Positions 47,409-56,852 of a stretch of DNA of 64,000 nt are shown here, in pieces (positions within the stretch are counted from its first letter, which is position 1; each line of letters starts with the position of its first letter). Source of the stretch: Staphylococcus ureilyticus (GTDB lineage Bacteria; Bacillota; Bacilli; Staphylococcales; Staphylococcaceae); assembly GCF_002902235.1 (NCBI RefSeq), contig NZ_PPRL01000084.1, positions 103,606 through 167,605 of the forward strand, given 5' to 3'. Both the position numbers and the translations under genes were made by a program. Under the pieces are notes generated by a model. It had not been told where the DNA came from. It searched no databases and saw only the letters and a list, made by a program, of their open reading frames with translations.

Positions 47409-48020
47409 TTATTGATGTGTGCGATTCTTTTTGTAGATACGAATAAAGAGATATACGACAGCTATAGCGATGATGACATACATAATATATGAATAAGTGT
47501 GTAAGCCATTCATTAACGTATCAAAACTGTTGCTCAACATGCTACCTAAGAAGATGAGTGCAATGTTCCAAATTGTAGTACCTATTAACGAAAGAATAGT
47601 AAATAATACAATATTCATTCTATTAATGCCTGCTGGTATGGTGATTAATACGCGTAAAACAGGAATAAAGCGACAAAGAAAGACTGCAATAGCACCGTAT
47701 TTTTTAAACCATTCATTAGCGCGAGCAATATCTTTTCCTTTGAGTTTGATCCATTTTCCATATTTATCAACAAAACGATATAAACGTGCTTCAGAGACGA
47801 TACTACTGATGTAATAAAGTATGATTAAACCGATTAACGATGAAATGGTAGATATGATAAAAAGTAAAGGTATGGATAAATCAGATTTAACTGTCATCAG
47901 TCCTGCAAATGTCAAAATAATTTCAGATGGAATAAAAGGTAATATATTTTCTAATAGGATTAATATTGCAATAGCAGTATAACCCCACGAATTTATAAAG
48001 TTTGTCAGTATTTGTTCCAT
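47409..48020 (-). CDS. DedA-family membrane protein
   Basis: This 203-residue DedA-type protein has four or five membrane segments and the signature LENILPFIPSEIILTFAG (about residues 22-39), KYGAIAVFLCRFIPVLRVL near residue 105 and IPAGINRMN. DedA proteins are thought to move lipid carriers such as undecaprenyl phosphate or phospholipids across the membrane using the proton gradient. The nearest ribosome-site bases, AAAAGGAG, are 14 bases before the ATG, longer than usual. Monocistronic. Confidence 0.88.
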   Translation of the reverse strand: MEQILTNFINSWGYTAIAILILLENILPFIPSEIILTFAGLMTVKSDLSIPLLFIISTISSLIGLIILYYISSIVSEARLYRFVDKYGKWIKLKGKDIARANEWFKKYGAIAVFLCRFIPVLRVLITIPAGINRMNIVLFTILSLIGTTIWNIALIFLGSMLSNSFDTLMNGLHTYSYIMYVIIAIAVVYLFIRIYKKNRTHQ

Positions 48021-48386
48021 GACGATAAGTGTCGCTCCTTTTCTTAATCAAACATGATGGTATTTTTTAATTACTTCTGTATTATAATCTAAATTAATGT
48101 GTAATGCATATTTAAGGTAATATAAAGATAATTAATAAATTTGTTGCCTTGAAATTTCAATGAAGTTACGGATTTAAGAGCAACTTAATTCAACTAATAT
48201 TATAGTGAAGATTTAGATTTTTAAAGAACTGGTGTTAATACCTGTCACATAAACTGTGTACGCTGCTCATAAGAATGAATGAGGTATTATCATAAAATGA
48301 AAAAAGTAGTTGTAAGCGATTTCATATTGTGGTAATATCTAGGCACACAATAGGTCATATGATGACTAGTGAAATAGGGAGAGAGT
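48021..48386. other. Divergent control region DedA / MFS transporter
   Basis: These 366 bases contain a full-consensus cre site that overlaps a promoter for the transporter gene (separate entry). The rest shows no ORF or hairpin. Confidence 0.5.
48310..48338 (+). promoter_or_regulatory. Promoter with overlapping cre site for glucarate-type transporter
   Basis: TTGTAA (48310-48315) and TAATAT (48333-48338) are 17 bases apart. TGTAAGCGATTTCA (48311-48324) fits the cre consensus TGWNANCGNTNWCA completely and covers the -35 box, so CcpA binding should repress the downstream transporter when glucose is present. Confidence 0.75.
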
Positions 48387-49676
48387 GTGGGTAAAAAAAT
48401 GGAACAAAAAAGAACAAATATAAGATGGTATTTTGCTATTGCGTTTTTCATTATAGGTGTAATTGCTTATATGGATAGATCAAATATTTCCATTATTGCA
48501 GGACCTATGATGGAAGATTTACATTTGACGAAAACACAGTTTGGTTTATTAGCATCATTTTTCTCGTTAGGGTATGCGTTGATGCAAGTACCTTCAGGTT
48601 TTTTGGCAGAAAAGTTTGGCTCTAAAAAAATGTTAACAATTGCGCTCGTATGGTGGAGTGCTTTCACGATTTTAACTGGTGTTGTTAAAAATCATGGTTT
48701 ATTATATGCTGTACGTTTTTTATTTGGTATAGGTGAGGCACCTATGTATCCTTCGAATGCAGTGTTTAACTCATTTTGGTTTGCTAAAGGTGAAAAAGGA
48801 CGTGCTTCTAGTGCATTGTTAGCAGGTTCATATTTTGGACCAGTGATTGCACCTGTAGTTACGATTGCTATCGTTAATATGTTTGGATGGCAAGCTGTAT
48901 TTTATATTTTTGGTGCTATTGGTATTGTCATTGCATTATTATGGATTATTATTTCAAAAGATTTACCGGAACAACATAAAATGGTAAATGAAGCAGAAAA
49001 AAGATATATTATGGAAAACCGTGATATCATAAAAACAGAAAAAAGTAACGCGCCGTGGAATATCTTCTTAAGAAGATTTAGCTTTTATGCATTGGCTGCA
49101 CAATATTTTGTTGTGCAATTTGTTGTGTCACTATTCTTAATATGGTTACCTACATATCTAACGGAACAATATAATGTTAAATTAACCGACCCTGATATGG
49201 CTTGGGCAGCAGGTGCACCATGGATTGCTATGTTCTTATTAATATTATGTGGCGGTGCAATCTCTGATAAGCTATTACAAAATGGAAAATCAAGATTTGT
49301 TGCGAGAGCATCCATTGCAATCATCGGTTTTGTGGTATTTTGTATCTCATTATTCATGTCAATTCAAACAAACAATTTAGTAGCAAATGTGCTGTGGTTG
49401 TCATTATGTTTAGGCGGAATAGGAATTGCTACAGGAATGAGTTGGGCGGCAGCTACAGATTTAGGACGTAATTTTTCTGGTTCAGTATCTGGCTGGATGA
49501 ATTTATGGGGCAATATCGGTGCATTGCTGAGTCCTTTATTAGCAGGTATGATGGTTGATATTGTTGGTTGGACAGTGACGTTGGAATTAGTTATTATCCC
49601 AGTAGTATTTGCAATAATTATGTGGTTTTTTGTTAAACCGGATCAACCGTTAATCATTGAAAAAGAAGAACTTTAA
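48387..49676 (+). CDS. MFS anion:cation symporter, glucarate/hexuronate type
   Basis: This 429-residue, twelve-helix transporter is of the anion:cation symporter (ACS) family, which includes GudT/GudP (glucarate) and hexuronate carriers. It shows YMDRSNISIIAGPMMEDLHL in helix 1 and the loop GFLAEKFGSKKM between helices 2 and 3, plus RFLFGIGEAPMYPSN in helix 4. The start is GTG at 48387, after GGGAGAGAG; an in-frame ATG at 48399 is further from that site. The small monooxygenase gene follows. No sugar-acid catabolic genes are adjacent, so the substrate is tentative. Confidence 0.82.
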   Translation: MGKKMEQKRTNIRWYFAIAFFIIGVIAYMDRSNISIIAGPMMEDLHLTKTQFGLLASFFSLGYALMQVPSGFLAEKFGSKKMLTIALVWWSAFTILTGVVKNHGLLYAVRFLFGIGEAPMYPSNAVFNSFWFAKGEKGRASSALLAGSYFGPVIAPVVTIAIVNMFGWQAVFYIFGAIGIVIALLWIIISKDLPEQHKMVNEAEKRYIMENRDIIKTEKSNAPWNIFLRRFSFYALAAQYFVVQFVVSLFLIWLPTYLTEQYNVKLTDPDMAWAAGAPWIAMFLLILCGGAISDKLLQNGKSRFVARASIAIIGFVVFCISLFMSIQTNNLVANVLWLSLCLGGIGIATGMSWAAATDLGRNFSGSVSGWMNLWGNIGALLSPLLAGMMVDIVGWTVTLELVIIPVVFAIIMWFFVKPDQPLIIEKEEL

Positions 49677-49725
49677 TACCCTTATAAACAAACTTTGCAA
49701 GAGCGATTATCTCAGGAGGTTATAT

Positions 49726-50010
49726 ATGATTTTAGTAACTGCAGTAATGAAGATTAAATCTGAACATAGAGAAAATTATTTAGCAGAGGTTGAACGCTTA
49801 GTCATTGCAGCAAATCAAGAAGCAGGTGCATTATATTATGCGCACTTTGAAAATACAAATGAACCTCAAACTTTTGCTTTTATAGAAAAATATAAAGATC
49901 AAGCTGCTTTAGAAGTACATAATCAATCTGAACATTTTCAAACATTTTTTAAAGAAATAGAAACTTATTTACTTGAAGCGCCTAAAATAGAAGTTGCTAC
50001 AATTAAATAA
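49726..50010 (+). CDS. Antibiotic biosynthesis monooxygenase (ABM)-domain protein
   Basis: This 94-residue dimeric ferredoxin-like ABM-domain protein begins MILVTAVMKIKSEHRENYLA. It has the pattern ALYYAHFENTNEPQTFAFIEKYKD and the family HNQSEHFQTFF segment. Relatives act as quinol monooxygenases or have no known activity. AGGAGG at 49713-49718 sets the start at 49726; a longer in-frame ORF reaches back into the transporter gene without a ribosome site. It lies 49 bases after the transporter stop and is probably cotranscribed. Confidence 0.85.
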   Translation: MILVTAVMKIKSEHRENYLAEVERLVIAANQEAGALYYAHFENTNEPQTFAFIEKYKDQAALEVHNQSEHFQTFFKEIETYLLEAPKIEVATIK

Positions 50011-50056
50011 TTAATAACATAAGCGTATAGAAGATAAACATCTGTGATTAACGCAT

Positions 50057-50105
50057 AAGCGCCCGTTTCAAATTCAATTGAATAGAAACGGGCGCTTTCA
50101 TTTTT
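50057..50105 (+). terminator. Terminator after ABM gene
   Basis: AAGCGCCCGTTTC pairs with GAAACGGGCGCTT, a GC-rich perfect stem, followed by TCATTTTTT. Confidence 0.9.
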
Positions 50106-50287
50106 TGAAATATTGAAGCGCATTAACTGAATATTTTCCTATGATGGATGCCATCTTGGTTAAACGAAGTTGACGTTTATTTATAGCTTGAATCGATATT
50201 TATAAATGAAATCAAAGTGTGTTTTATCATAGTTTTAAAATAAAGCATATAAGGTTGATATCGAGAAATATTTAGGTTTCATTAATG

Positions 50288-50357
50288 CTTTGTGAGCACA
50301 AAGTTATTGAAAAACACAATTATATTGTATAATAATATGTTGTGAATTATTGTGAAT
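50288..50357. promoter_or_regulatory. Palindrome, promoter and direct repeats upstream of budA
   Basis: CTTTGTG-AG-CACAAAG (50288-50303) is a perfect 7-2-7 palindrome just before TATTGA-17-TATAAT (50305-50310 and 50328-50333). After the promoter, TTGTGAAT occurs twice in direct orientation at 50340-50347 and 50350-50357. TTGTGAA is also the half-site of the redox repressor Rex, which would make sense for a fermentation gene, but an inverted Rex box is not complete. Confidence 0.45.
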
Positions 50358-50403
50358 AGTGAAATTCTTTAAAAAAGATACTGATATAAGGAGAGAAAAT
50401 ATC

Positions 50404-51102
50404 ATGCTATATCAACATGGCACGCTCGGTACATTGATGGCTGGATTATTAGATGGCACTATGGAAATGAATGAAATTTTAAAACATGGTGATTTAGGTA
50501 TCGGTACGTTAACAGGATCAGACGGTGAAGTTATTATATTAGACGGCGTCGCTTATCATGCTGATGCACATGGTAATTTCAAACAACTAGAAGGTAGTGA
50601 AATGACCCCTTTTTCTACGGTCACACCATTTCAACCGGATGTTAGTTTTGAAGTGAGACATATTACTGATTCTGAATATGTATTAAATCAAACTAAAAGC
50701 CACGCTGCCAGTGAAAACTTATTTTTTGCGGTTAAAATATCTGGGAAATTTGAAAACGTACATGTTAGAATGATGCCAAAACAAGAAAAACCGTATACTA
50801 AACTAATTGAATCGGCTAAACAACAACCAGAGTTTCATTATGATCAAATTGAAGGTACGATCGTTGGTTTTTATGCACCAACACTTTTTCATGGCATAGC
50901 TGCCGGAGGTTTCCATTTACATTTTGTAGATAGAGATAAAACAATAGGTGGACATGTATTGGATTTTGAAATGAATCATGGTGATGTAGAAATAAGTAAT
51001 ATTGAAACACTTGAACAACATTTCCCAGTAAATAACGCGACATTTTTAGAATCTGATATTGATTATTCAACAGTGCACGAAGACATCAAACAATCAGAAT
51101 AA
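50404..51102 (+). CDS. budA: Alpha-acetolactate decarboxylase
   Basis: This enzyme (BudA/AlsD) converts acetolactate to acetoin, a neutral overflow product. The 232-residue protein shows the family stretches HGTLGTLMAGLLDGTM at the N-terminus, GDLGIGTLTGSDGEVIILDGV (residues about 29-49, quoted only by its ends GDLG and LDGV in effect) and the metal-binding FHLHFVDRDKTIGGHVLDF with three His. AAGGAGAG precedes the ATG at 50404; the ORF upstream to 50359 has no ribosome site. No acetolactate synthase gene is adjacent. Confidence 0.92.
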   Translation: MLYQHGTLGTLMAGLLDGTMEMNEILKHGDLGIGTLTGSDGEVIILDGVAYHADAHGNFKQLEGSEMTPFSTVTPFQPDVSFEVRHITDSEYVLNQTKSHAASENLFFAVKISGKFENVHVRMMPKQEKPYTKLIESAKQQPEFHYDQIEGTIVGFYAPTLFHGIAAGGFHLHFVDRDKTIGGHVLDFEMNHGDVEISNIETLEQHFPVNNATFLESDIDYSTVHEDIKQSE

Positions 51103-51535
51103 AATTACTCGTTAAAGTAGAATATAGTAATGATTAAACATATTCATTATAACGATTTGTAGGAAATGCCCTAGCAGAAACCAATGAAAGTGTTAAAATA
51201 GTTTAGTAATCGTTAATTAAAATGTATCTGATTTCTCAACCAAAATTTGTGAAATGAACTATTTTACAATGTACTTCCCCAGTTGTAGATTTATGTATTT
51301 GATAAAGTGAGCTGAAGGATAAATTAAATATTTTTAATATTGTATAAAAGCAAAGTATTTATATTTAAAGCTATGTATAACAAGTTTTTCACAAAACAAA
51401 ATGACCTTAACGGGGACGGGACTATGAGATCGAAATATAAATTTTAGATTTCTAACCCGTCTTTTTTATGTTTTGCCATCAAATCAGATGAAATATCATG
51501 GTTAAAATAAAATAAAAAGGAGAGGTGAATCGCCA
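51103..51535. other. Long intergenic stretch between budA and FUSC gene
   Basis: These 433 bases lack an ORF. The only terminator after budA lies more than 300 bases past its stop (51415-51467), so the budA transcript has a long 3' end or a separate small RNA ends there. No clear promoter pair was found. Confidence 0.4.
51415..51467 (+). terminator. Hairpin terminator between budA and FUSC gene
   Basis: GACGGG pairs with CCCGTC, with an inner stem AGATCGAAAT / ATTTCT-type pairing, followed by TTTTTT. Confidence 0.75.
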
Positions 51536-53452
51536 TTGATTAAATATTTAAAGTCACTCACAAAATTTAATGCTATGAAAATCGATGTTGCTAAAGGTAT
51601 TAGACAAGCGATACTAATGTTTTTACCATTAATGATTGGTTATTTAGTCGATTATTTTTCAATCGGTCTATTAATTTCAACAGGTACGTTAGCACATATT
51701 TATGTGTTTGGTGGTACGGCAAAGTCTAAACTTCGTACAGTATTTTTTACTTCAATAGTATTTGCATTATCAATGATGTTAGGCACATTGACCGTCAATC
51801 AACCCATCATATTTGGTATTTTATTATTGATTGTAGCAGTAATACCGTATTATGTATTTAGTTCATTAAACATTCCTGGACCATCATCAACTTTTTTTAT
51901 TGTGGCATTCAGTTTGCCAATTAATTTACCAGTTGCTCCAGATGAAGCATTAATAAGAGGTGTTTCAGTATTTATCGGAGGTTTATTAGCAACATTTGTA
52001 GTAATCGTGGTGATTTTACTGTCAAAAGAATCAGCTGAAGTTAAATCAATTAAAAATGATTATAATATTATAAAACAATTAGTTTATAATTTTGATGATC
52101 CAAAAGCATTTTCAAAAGCATCCCGATTTGCAGTGACTGCTTTTAGAAATACTGATAACCAACTCATCACTGCAAGTTCTGCCAAATCTCAAAAGTCACC
52201 ACAATTCCAACGTTTAATATTGCTACATAATATTGCACAAGGTATACATTCAGAATTACTGGAATTAAATGAAAAAAATGTACGGCCTTTACCTCAAGAT
52301 ATTAAATTGATGGTAGACTACGTAATCAATTTAGTATATACGCAAGGTAAGACAAATAAAACATGGACACGCCAAGTTGATATTGATGAAGCTTATCAAA
52401 AACTTGTAGATAATATATTCAAAGTTGATGCCATAATGAATGCAAATGATGCACAACTGGAACACGAAGTGGATATACGTGTACCTATTTATGGTCATCG
52501 ATTAGTTACGAATTTGACAATAGATTCATTTGTCTTTAGAAATACTATACGCTATATCGTTATTATGGCAATTGCGATTTTTATCGCATTGATGTTTGAT
52601 TTTGACAAAGCATATTGGATTCCACTTAGTACGCATACAGTATTATTAGGTTCAACTACATTACACAGTTTTGAACGTGCTGGATCAAGAGGTATCGGTA
52701 CGATTATAGGTGTACTTGTACTGTCATTAATACTATTGTCTACACCACCTGTACCTATCGCTATATTACTCCTTGCGGTTGCAGCAGGTATAACAGAAAT
52801 ATTTGTTGGAGCAAATTATTCATTTGCAGTTATATTTATCACAATTCAAGTTATATTATTAAATGGTTTAGCATCGAACCATCTCTCGATTTTAATAGCA
52901 CTTCCACGAATTATTGATGTGATTGTTGGTATTATTATTGCTGTTGTTTCTTTACTGATCATAGGTAGAAAGACTGCTTCTTCAATGTTACCAGGCACGC
53001 TTGCTACAGTAGCTCGTAATGAAGCAGTGTTATTCCATTATTTATTTTCAAGCAACAAATACTCATCGAGAGAGCGAGATAAAAAAGAAATGTTGCATTT
53101 AAGTGTTCAACTAAACAATATGAAACAAATATATAATAGTGCGAATGGTGAAGTATTTAGTAATAAAAGGGTTATACAATACTATTATCCTAGTATATAT
53201 GCACTAGAAGAAATCAGTTTTATGCTGACGAGGGCATTAAGTAATGAAAAACGTTACCATATTAATGATGAAACCATGGGAGAGTATTTGTTAGTATTTG
53301 AAAACATTGCTAAACATTTTGAAATCGGTTCTAATATCAATGTTCAAGAAATGGCAACTTTACCACAATACATGCACATTAGAACTTCTTTAATGAGTAT
53401 TCAACATAATTGTCAAAATGCAAGACAAGCAAATAAATCACCTCATGAATAA
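51536..53452 (+). CDS. FUSC-family membrane protein, aromatic acid exporter-like
   Basis: This 638-residue protein has two blocks of membrane helices (about residues 20-165 and 335-475) that repeat the same fold, each followed by a soluble region. This is the layout of the fusaric acid resistance (FUSC)/AaeB family of aromatic compound exporters. The repeat is visible as IGLLISTGTLAHIYVFGG in the first block and YWIPLSTHTVLLGSTTLHSF in the second. Start TTG follows GAGAGGTGA by six bases. Monocistronic, with its own terminator. The exported compound is unknown. Confidence 0.82.
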   Translation: MIKYLKSLTKFNAMKIDVAKGIRQAILMFLPLMIGYLVDYFSIGLLISTGTLAHIYVFGGTAKSKLRTVFFTSIVFALSMMLGTLTVNQPIIFGILLLIVAVIPYYVFSSLNIPGPSSTFFIVAFSLPINLPVAPDEALIRGVSVFIGGLLATFVVIVVILLSKESAEVKSIKNDYNIIKQLVYNFDDPKAFSKASRFAVTAFRNTDNQLITASSAKSQKSPQFQRLILLHNIAQGIHSELLELNEKNVRPLPQDIKLMVDYVINLVYTQGKTNKTWTRQVDIDEAYQKLVDNIFKVDAIMNANDAQLEHEVDIRVPIYGHRLVTNLTIDSFVFRNTIRYIVIMAIAIFIALMFDFDKAYWIPLSTHTVLLGSTTLHSFERAGSRGIGTIIGVLVLSLILLSTPPVPIAILLLAVAAGITEIFVGANYSFAVIFITIQVILLNGLASNHLSILIALPRIIDVIVGIIIAVVSLLIIGRKTASSMLPGTLATVARNEAVLFHYLFSSNKYSSRERDKKEMLHLSVQLNNMKQIYNSANGEVFSNKRVIQYYYPSIYALEEISFMLTRALSNEKRYHINDETMGEYLLVFENIAKHFEIGSNINVQEMATLPQYMHIRTSLMSIQHNCQNARQANKSPHE

Positions 53453-53456
53453 TGCA

Positions 53457-53506
53457 AAACAAGCCAATGTTACGGTAGTTAATATCCGATGACATTGGCT
53501 TGTTTT
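53457..53506 (+). terminator. Terminator of FUSC gene
   Basis: AAACAAGCCAATGT pairs with ACATTGGCTTGTTT around a 21-base loop and is followed by TATAT; the T run is part of the stem. Confidence 0.85.
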
Positions 53507-53595
53507 ATATTTAAAATTTAATGAAGCGTTTTGTGAAGTCTTTACAAATATGGAAAAATAACAATGCTCTAATAAGCATTTCTACTTTCTGATAT

Positions 53596-54807
53596 CTAGT
53601 TGGAATCTTGTTGTTTTCTAGCTTTTTCTTCTTCTTCTTGTCTTTTTTCCTTTATATCTTCTTGTGCTTTTCTTTGTTGTTGTTCTTGTTGTTGTTGTTC
53701 TTTATGCAATTGCTTGTACCGCTGTTTTTGTCTATATCCGTAAGTACTTTCAAGTATGAGTGCTTCATTATTTAGACCAACACCTATTGCACCAGCTACA
53801 GTCGAAATTGATGCAGCAAACCAAGCTAAGTTTATGTAAGTTGTTAAACCTGCAGATGTTTTTAATTGTAATGCTTGACCTAAATAATCTGAGGGGAGCA
53901 CAATTAAACTTGCAATCAAAAAGAGTGAGAACAAAATAAAGTAATAAATAATAACTGAAACAGTTAAAGTCATCGTTGTAGTTAAGTTGTATAAGGTAGT
54001 GATTTGCTTATTCGTGCTCTCTTTTTTTGATTCCCATAAATTATGTGCAATGATCATCCAAATCATCATACCGAAAATTGCTACAAGCATCATTAATAAC
54101 AAGCGCCACTCAGAATATACAAAGCTTAAATTCCACATTGTCGTAAAAATGATTCCAAAGGCACCTGTAGTGAAGGCGATTGCCACAACATTACTTAAGC
54201 TTTTTAACATGTTAAATGGGTTGTTTGCAAATGTCATACCACTAACAAGACGAAAAATACCTTTAGACTTGGACGATACGTAATATTGCGTATGTTGTGA
54301 GGTAGTATTTTCAAAGTAAACAGTTCGTGATTGTAAATTTGATAAAGGAAACTGCGCATTCATCAATGACATAGCGTCATGATTATTGTTAATTTTTTCA
54401 GAATGCTTAAATTCATCTATTGCCTTTAGAATAGCCAATATAGAGTTTTGAATTCTTTTTTTGATTGGACGCCATCCATAAGCAGGGATAGAAATTAAAC
54501 TAGCACCATTTTGTCTATTGATATCAATGGCAACTACTTTTTGTTGTTCAATCATCGGTAGGTCAGTGAGTCCAATTGTAAAATGCCATTGATTATGCTC
54601 TTGATAATCAGCAATTTTACTGAAAATTTGTTGGACGCTTTCTGCTGAACCAGTCAAAGGATCAATAATTGTATCGATTTCCCATTTAACTGAATGCTCA
54701 TATTGCTCACTAAGGATGTGGGGCAAATCAATTTCAAGATTACGCGCTACTTTTTCAGTGACGCCCGGTGCAGCAATAATACCTATTTTAGCCGTTGTTG
54801 TGTTCAT
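53596..54807 (-). CDS. Membrane protein of unknown function, tandem paralogue B
   Basis: A 403-residue protein whose role is not recognised. The N-terminal soluble half (about residues 1-190) begins KIGIIAAPGVTEKVARNL and contains TIGLTDLPMI. The second half has about four membrane helices (SNVVAIAFTTGAFGIIF onward). The C-terminus is a highly charged, Gln-rich tail (KEQQQQEQQQRK then EEEEKARKQQ) encoded by a CTT/GTT-rich tract at 53600-53700, likely coiled. It overlaps the upstream paralogue by 20 bases. GGAGGG precedes the ATG. Confidence 0.8.
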   Translation of the reverse strand: MNTTTAKIGIIAAPGVTEKVARNLEIDLPHILSEQYEHSVKWEIDTIIDPLTGSAESVQQIFSKIADYQEHNQWHFTIGLTDLPMIEQQKVVAIDINRQNGASLISIPAYGWRPIKKRIQNSILAILKAIDEFKHSEKINNNHDAMSLMNAQFPLSNLQSRTVYFENTTSQHTQYYVSSKSKGIFRLVSGMTFANNPFNMLKSLSNVVAIAFTTGAFGIIFTTMWNLSFVYSEWRLLLMMLVAIFGMMIWMIIAHNLWESKKESTNKQITTLYNLTTTMTLTVSVIIYYFILFSLFLIASLIVLPSDYLGQALQLKTSAGLTTYINLAWFAASISTVAGAIGVGLNNEALILESTYGYRQKQRYKQLHKEQQQQEQQQRKAQEDIKEKRQEEEEKARKQQDSN

Positions 54808-55963
54808 TTAATCCCTCCTCATGATGTGATTGTTTTTCGCCCTTGTAGTAATCAGCTTTTGCATATGCGCTAGAGCTATCTTCATCTTCTTGTTCCAGTG
54901 ATTTAGATCTATAGTATTGTCTAAAAGAATACGTCACACGTTTAATTTTTTCAGCATTTTCAACAGTGGATCCCATAGCGCCAGCGAGTATACCTAATGA
55001 TGTAATAAACCAAATTAAGTTAATATAATTTAAAATAGTTGGATGCTCACTGTTTAATGATGTCCAATTTGAAAACAACTCGGGAGGTACAAATAATATT
55101 GTACTTAGAGATAACAAGATATATAGTACTATAAAATTTAAAAAGGTGATGGTCAATAAGGTTGTGAAGGTCGTGATGTTATAAATAAAGCGATAAAGTT
55201 TTTGTGTATTAGCGCTAGGTCTTTCCCATAATTTATAAGAATAAATTAGCCAACCAACCATGCCTAATACAGATAGTAACATCAGTAAAATATACCGCCA
55301 ATAACTATAATCAAGACTGATATCCCAAGGTGTAGAAAATATTGCTATATAAGTTCCTGTGGCAAATGAAACAGATATGATTTTTTTAAAATCAAAAATG
55401 GCAGACCAAGGTTCATTGGCAAAAGTCATGCCACAAATCAAATGAAGCCAACCTAAAAATGTAGATTTGGCAATGATACGGGATCTATAATTTTCATTAT
55501 TATCCTTAGGTATGACTTCTTTAAATTGAGTCAATTTAAAATGCTTAAAGTTTAAAGTGTTTTTGTTTCTACCAGAAGAATGTAAATATTCAATAATAAA
55601 TATTAAGCACTGTCTTAATTTCTCTTTTAACTTAAAGTTTCCCAACGCTGGTAATGATAAAAGTGCTGTTTTAGTATCGAAATCAATATCACATAATGCA
55701 CTTTTATTTTTAGAAAAATTAGGTAAATCCGTAATACAAATTGTATAATCCCAATTTTTTTGTTGTTTCATATTGGATGCAATATCCAAAACTTTATCCA
55801 TATGTTCCGCAGTACCAATCATAGATGCAACGTGTATTTCAAATTGCCATTCCACGCCATTATCTACATGTTTTGTGAAATCTTTTGGGAGCTCTGAATA
55901 AATTTTGTTGATTAATTTATGAGGCATGTCAGGAGAAGGGATTAAGCCAATGGATAGATTCAT
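54788..55963 (-). CDS. Membrane protein of unknown function, tandem paralogue A
   Basis: This 391-residue paralogue of the next gene has the same plan: SIGLIPSPDMPHKLINKI at the start, YTICITDLPNFSKNK near residue 75, GMTFANEPW at the soluble-membrane junction (the partner has GMTFANNPF), then four membrane segments and a polar tail. The two clearly arose by duplication and probably form a hetero-complex. AAGGAGG stands before the ATG. Some databases label such proteins as tetrahydrofolate dehydrogenases, but no such motif is visible. Confidence 0.8.
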   Translation of the reverse strand: MNLSIGLIPSPDMPHKLINKIYSELPKDFTKHVDNGVEWQFEIHVASMIGTAEHMDKVLDIASNMKQQKNWDYTICITDLPNFSKNKSALCDIDFDTKTALLSLPALGNFKLKEKLRQCLIFIIEYLHSSGRNKNTLNFKHFKLTQFKEVIPKDNNENYRSRIIAKSTFLGWLHLICGMTFANEPWSAIFDFKKIISVSFATGTYIAIFSTPWDISLDYSYWRYILLMLLSVLGMVGWLIYSYKLWERPSANTQKLYRFIYNITTFTTLLTITFLNFIVLYILLSLSTILFVPPELFSNWTSLNSEHPTILNYINLIWFITSLGILAGAMGSTVENAEKIKRVTYSFRQYYRSKSLEQEDEDSSSAYAKADYYKGEKQSHHEEGLNEHNNG

Positions 55964-56142
55964 GTTAGTTAAACCTCCTTTTATTTAACACTGATTCTTA
56001 CTCATCATTCCCTTTCAATTAATGAACAAATCATAGTTGTCTTAAATATTTATATCATTTTTAATGCATTTATTTAGTTTGTTAAAGGAAAAAAGAGGTA
56101 AAAGAGAATTAATATAAGTTTTGAAGATGGAGGTTTTATCAC

Positions 56143-56556
56143 ATGCCTTGGACGATGGAAGATTATCCACAAAGTTGGAAAAATATGGAAAAATTGGAAA
56201 GAAAAAAAGCGATAGACATTGGAAATGCAATGCTTAAAGATGGATATCAAGAGGACAATGCGATTCCAATCGCTACAAAACAAGCTGAAGATTGGTACAA
56301 AAATGCGACTGAAGATGACTTAAAAGCGTTGAAAAATAAAAAAATCACTGTGCATGAACGTGATCAATCTGTAAATCCACAATTAAATCATAAAGATGTT
56401 CATGTCTATTATGAGAATAGTGAGTGGAAAATAAAGTCTGATGGTGCGAAACAAGCTACGGATAGCTTCGATAAAAAGGCAGATGCTATGAAGCGAGCAC
56501 GTAACATTGCAGATAATAGAAGGACTCAAATTATTGAACATAAAATGAACGAATAG
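56143..56556 (+). CDS. DUF2188-domain protein
   Basis: This 137-residue soluble protein has two parts. The N-terminal part (residues 1-56, MPWTMEDYPQSWKNM at the start) resembles a small helical segment seen in stress-related proteins. A DUF2188 domain follows at about residues 88-131 (HVYYENSEWKIKSDGAKQA, then ADAMKRARNIADN). DUF2188 proteins have no established activity. GGAGG precedes the ATG. Monocistronic, between the tandem membrane genes and relP. Confidence 0.82.
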   Translation: MPWTMEDYPQSWKNMEKLERKKAIDIGNAMLKDGYQEDNAIPIATKQAEDWYKNATEDDLKALKNKKITVHERDQSVNPQLNHKDVHVYYENSEWKIKSDGAKQATDSFDKKADAMKRARNIADNRRTQIIEHKMNE

Positions 56557-56852
56557 TGTGAAAAAACGTGAAGGCGAAGCTGAAAATGTATTTGATTTAG
56601 TAGAATAGAGACTTTTGTATGTATAAGTGAAAAAACAAAACATGTCAATTGAAGTAGTTGGCTTTAGAACAAACAATAGGCAGCTATGGATTTTTATGAG
56701 CTCAAACAACCGAAACTGAAAAATGCCCTTTCACATATCAAGTAATCTCTGACTCGAACCATTCATTGATAAATATTCACTGTATTGTTTCAAGTAGTCT
56801 TTAAATTTAGCTATAATGTTTGGAAAAAGATGAATTATTGGAGGTACGATTT

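Noticed and set aside
53600..53700. CTT/GTT-rich low-complexity tract
   Set aside because: It is coding sequence for the charged Gln/Glu/Lys tail of the 53596-54807 protein rather than an independent repeat element.
56077..56110. Possible sigma-B promoter (GTTTGT ... GGTAAA) before the DUF2188 gene
   Set aside because: Both boxes deviate from GTTTAA and GGGTAT; too weak to call, although DUF2188 genes might be stress controlled.
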